DNA from: an uncultured Prevotella sp.
Lineage (GTDB): Bacteria; Bacteroidota; Bacteroidia; Bacteroidales; Bacteroidaceae
DNA length: 5,631 bases
Direction: 5' to 3'
Assembly: GCA_900553965.1 (NCBI GenBank)
Contig: USFX01000176.1
Location: 1-5,631 of the forward strand
Shown here: piece by piece, positions 5,046 to 5,631 of the stretch
Numbering within the stretch: position 1 is the first letter of the stretch
How the letters are laid out: each line of letters starts with the position of its first letter
Notes under the pieces: generated by a model
Told to the model about the DNA's origin: nothing
Databases searched by the model: none
What the model saw: only the letters and a program-made list of their open reading frames with translations
Program-made: the position numbers and the translations under genes

Positions 5046-5631
5046 ATGAATACTTTCAAAGACATTAAAATTGCCGTAGCCGGAACGGGCTACGTCGGTC
5101 TGAGTATAGCAACGCTATTGGCTCAGCATCATCAGGTAACAGCAGTTGATGTGATACCTGAAAAGGTTGATAAGCTCAATAACAGGATATCTCCGATACA
5201 GGATGAATATATCGAGAAATACCTTGCTGAAAAGGATTTGAATTTACGTGCGACCCTTGACGGCCGCGAAGCATACCGTGATGCCGATTTCGTTGTTATT
5301 GCCGCGCCGACAAACTATGACCCAGTGAAGAATTTCTTCGATACCCATCACATTGAGGATGTCATAGATCTTGTGCTGGAGGTGAATCCCGATGCCGTAA
5401 TGGTCATCAAGAGCACCATCCCTGTCGGCTATACCCGCAGTCTTTATGTGAAATATGCAGCCAAGGGAGTGACAAAGTTCAATCTGTTGTTCTCTCCCGA
5501 GTTCTTGCGTGAGAGCAAGGCGCTATATGACAATCTCTATCCCAGCCGCATCATCGTGGGCTATCCTAAGATTATCGCCCGTGAGGACTTCAAGGAGGAG
5601 AACGACGCCATTATGAAGGTGACGGACGTTG
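5046..5631 (+). CDS. ugd: UDP-glucose 6-dehydrogenase, N-terminal 195 residues (cut by window end)
   Basis: Ugd oxidises UDP-glucose twice with NAD+ to UDP-glucuronate in the cytoplasm, a precursor for acidic capsule and surface polysaccharides. The visible part shows the NAD-binding Rossmann motif VAGTGYVGLS (11-20), Asp35 at the end of the second strand for the ribose, APTNYDP (87-93), KSTIPVG (122-128), and SPEFLRESKALYDNLYPSRI (150-169) with the conserved catalytic-site glutamate. These match the short enterobacterial-type Ugd closely, including DYDP-like and ALYDNL segments. UDP-ManNAc dehydrogenase is a less likely alternative given that match. The catalytic cysteine and the UDP-binding C-terminal domain lie beyond the window, so the protein is partial only because the sequence ends. 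The ATG at 5046 follows an A-rich, Shine-Dalgarno-free leader typical of Bacteroidetes. As the first sugar gene after upxY, it marks the start of the polysaccharide biosynthesis block. Confidence 0.94.
   Translation, partial: MNTFKDIKIAVAGTGYVGLSIATLLAQHHQVTAVDVIPEKVDKLNNRISPIQDEYIEKYLAEKDLNLRATLDGREAYRDADFVVIAAPTNYDPVKNFFDTHHIEDVIDLVLEVNPDAVMVIKSTIPVGYTRSLYVKYAAKGVTKFNLLFSPEFLRESKALYDNLYPSRIIVGYPKIIAREDFKEENDAIMKVTDV

Overview
The window looks like the start of a capsular or surface polysaccharide locus from a Bacteroidales gut commensal, most likely Bacteroides or Phocaeicola. The evidence is a NusG-like UpxY antiterminator, a nucleotide-sugar dehydrogenase (ugd) that opens the sugar genes, and promoter boxes of the Bacteroidetes TAnnTTTG type. 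A multi-copy-type AAA-ATPase/PD-(D/E)XK gene also sits behind a leader whose sequence I recall from Bacteroides genomes. Genus-level assignment is inference.

Layout, all supported genes on the + strand: 1-624 is mostly gene-free. It holds a possible minus-strand gene start running off the left edge, several RNA-type inverted repeats, a candidate promoter -7 box (449-456) and a 23-codon upstream ORF that ends 10 bases before upxY. 625-1767 is a UpxY-family antiterminator with unusual N- and C-terminal additions. 1768-1925 is a compact regulatory region: a promoter with a 12-bp palindrome in its spacer, then a 60-nt inverted-repeat leader. 1926-3491 is an AAA-ATPase-like protein with a C-terminal PD-(D/E)XK nuclease-fold domain. 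3546-4844 is an inner-membrane TPR protein with two predicted membrane helices and a coiled coil. 4845-5045 is a 201-base leader with a tandem repeat, a weak promoter, a perfect 8-bp hairpin and a 20-codon ORF. 5046-5631 is the N-terminal 195 residues of UDP-glucose 6-dehydrogenase, cut by the window edge.

How the parts may work together: in Bacteroides capsule operons UpxY is made first and lets RNA polymerase pass terminators in the long operon, and Ugd would supply UDP-glucuronate for the polysaccharide. The usual second gene, upxZ, is not seen here. In its place are the ATPase/nuclease-like gene and the membrane TPR gene, which have no obvious sugar role. They may be an inserted accessory module, possibly regulatory or defensive. 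That pairing, the structured leaders and the base-composition shift between the genes are the least explained parts of the window. No RNA genes, CRISPR arrays or transposases were recognised.
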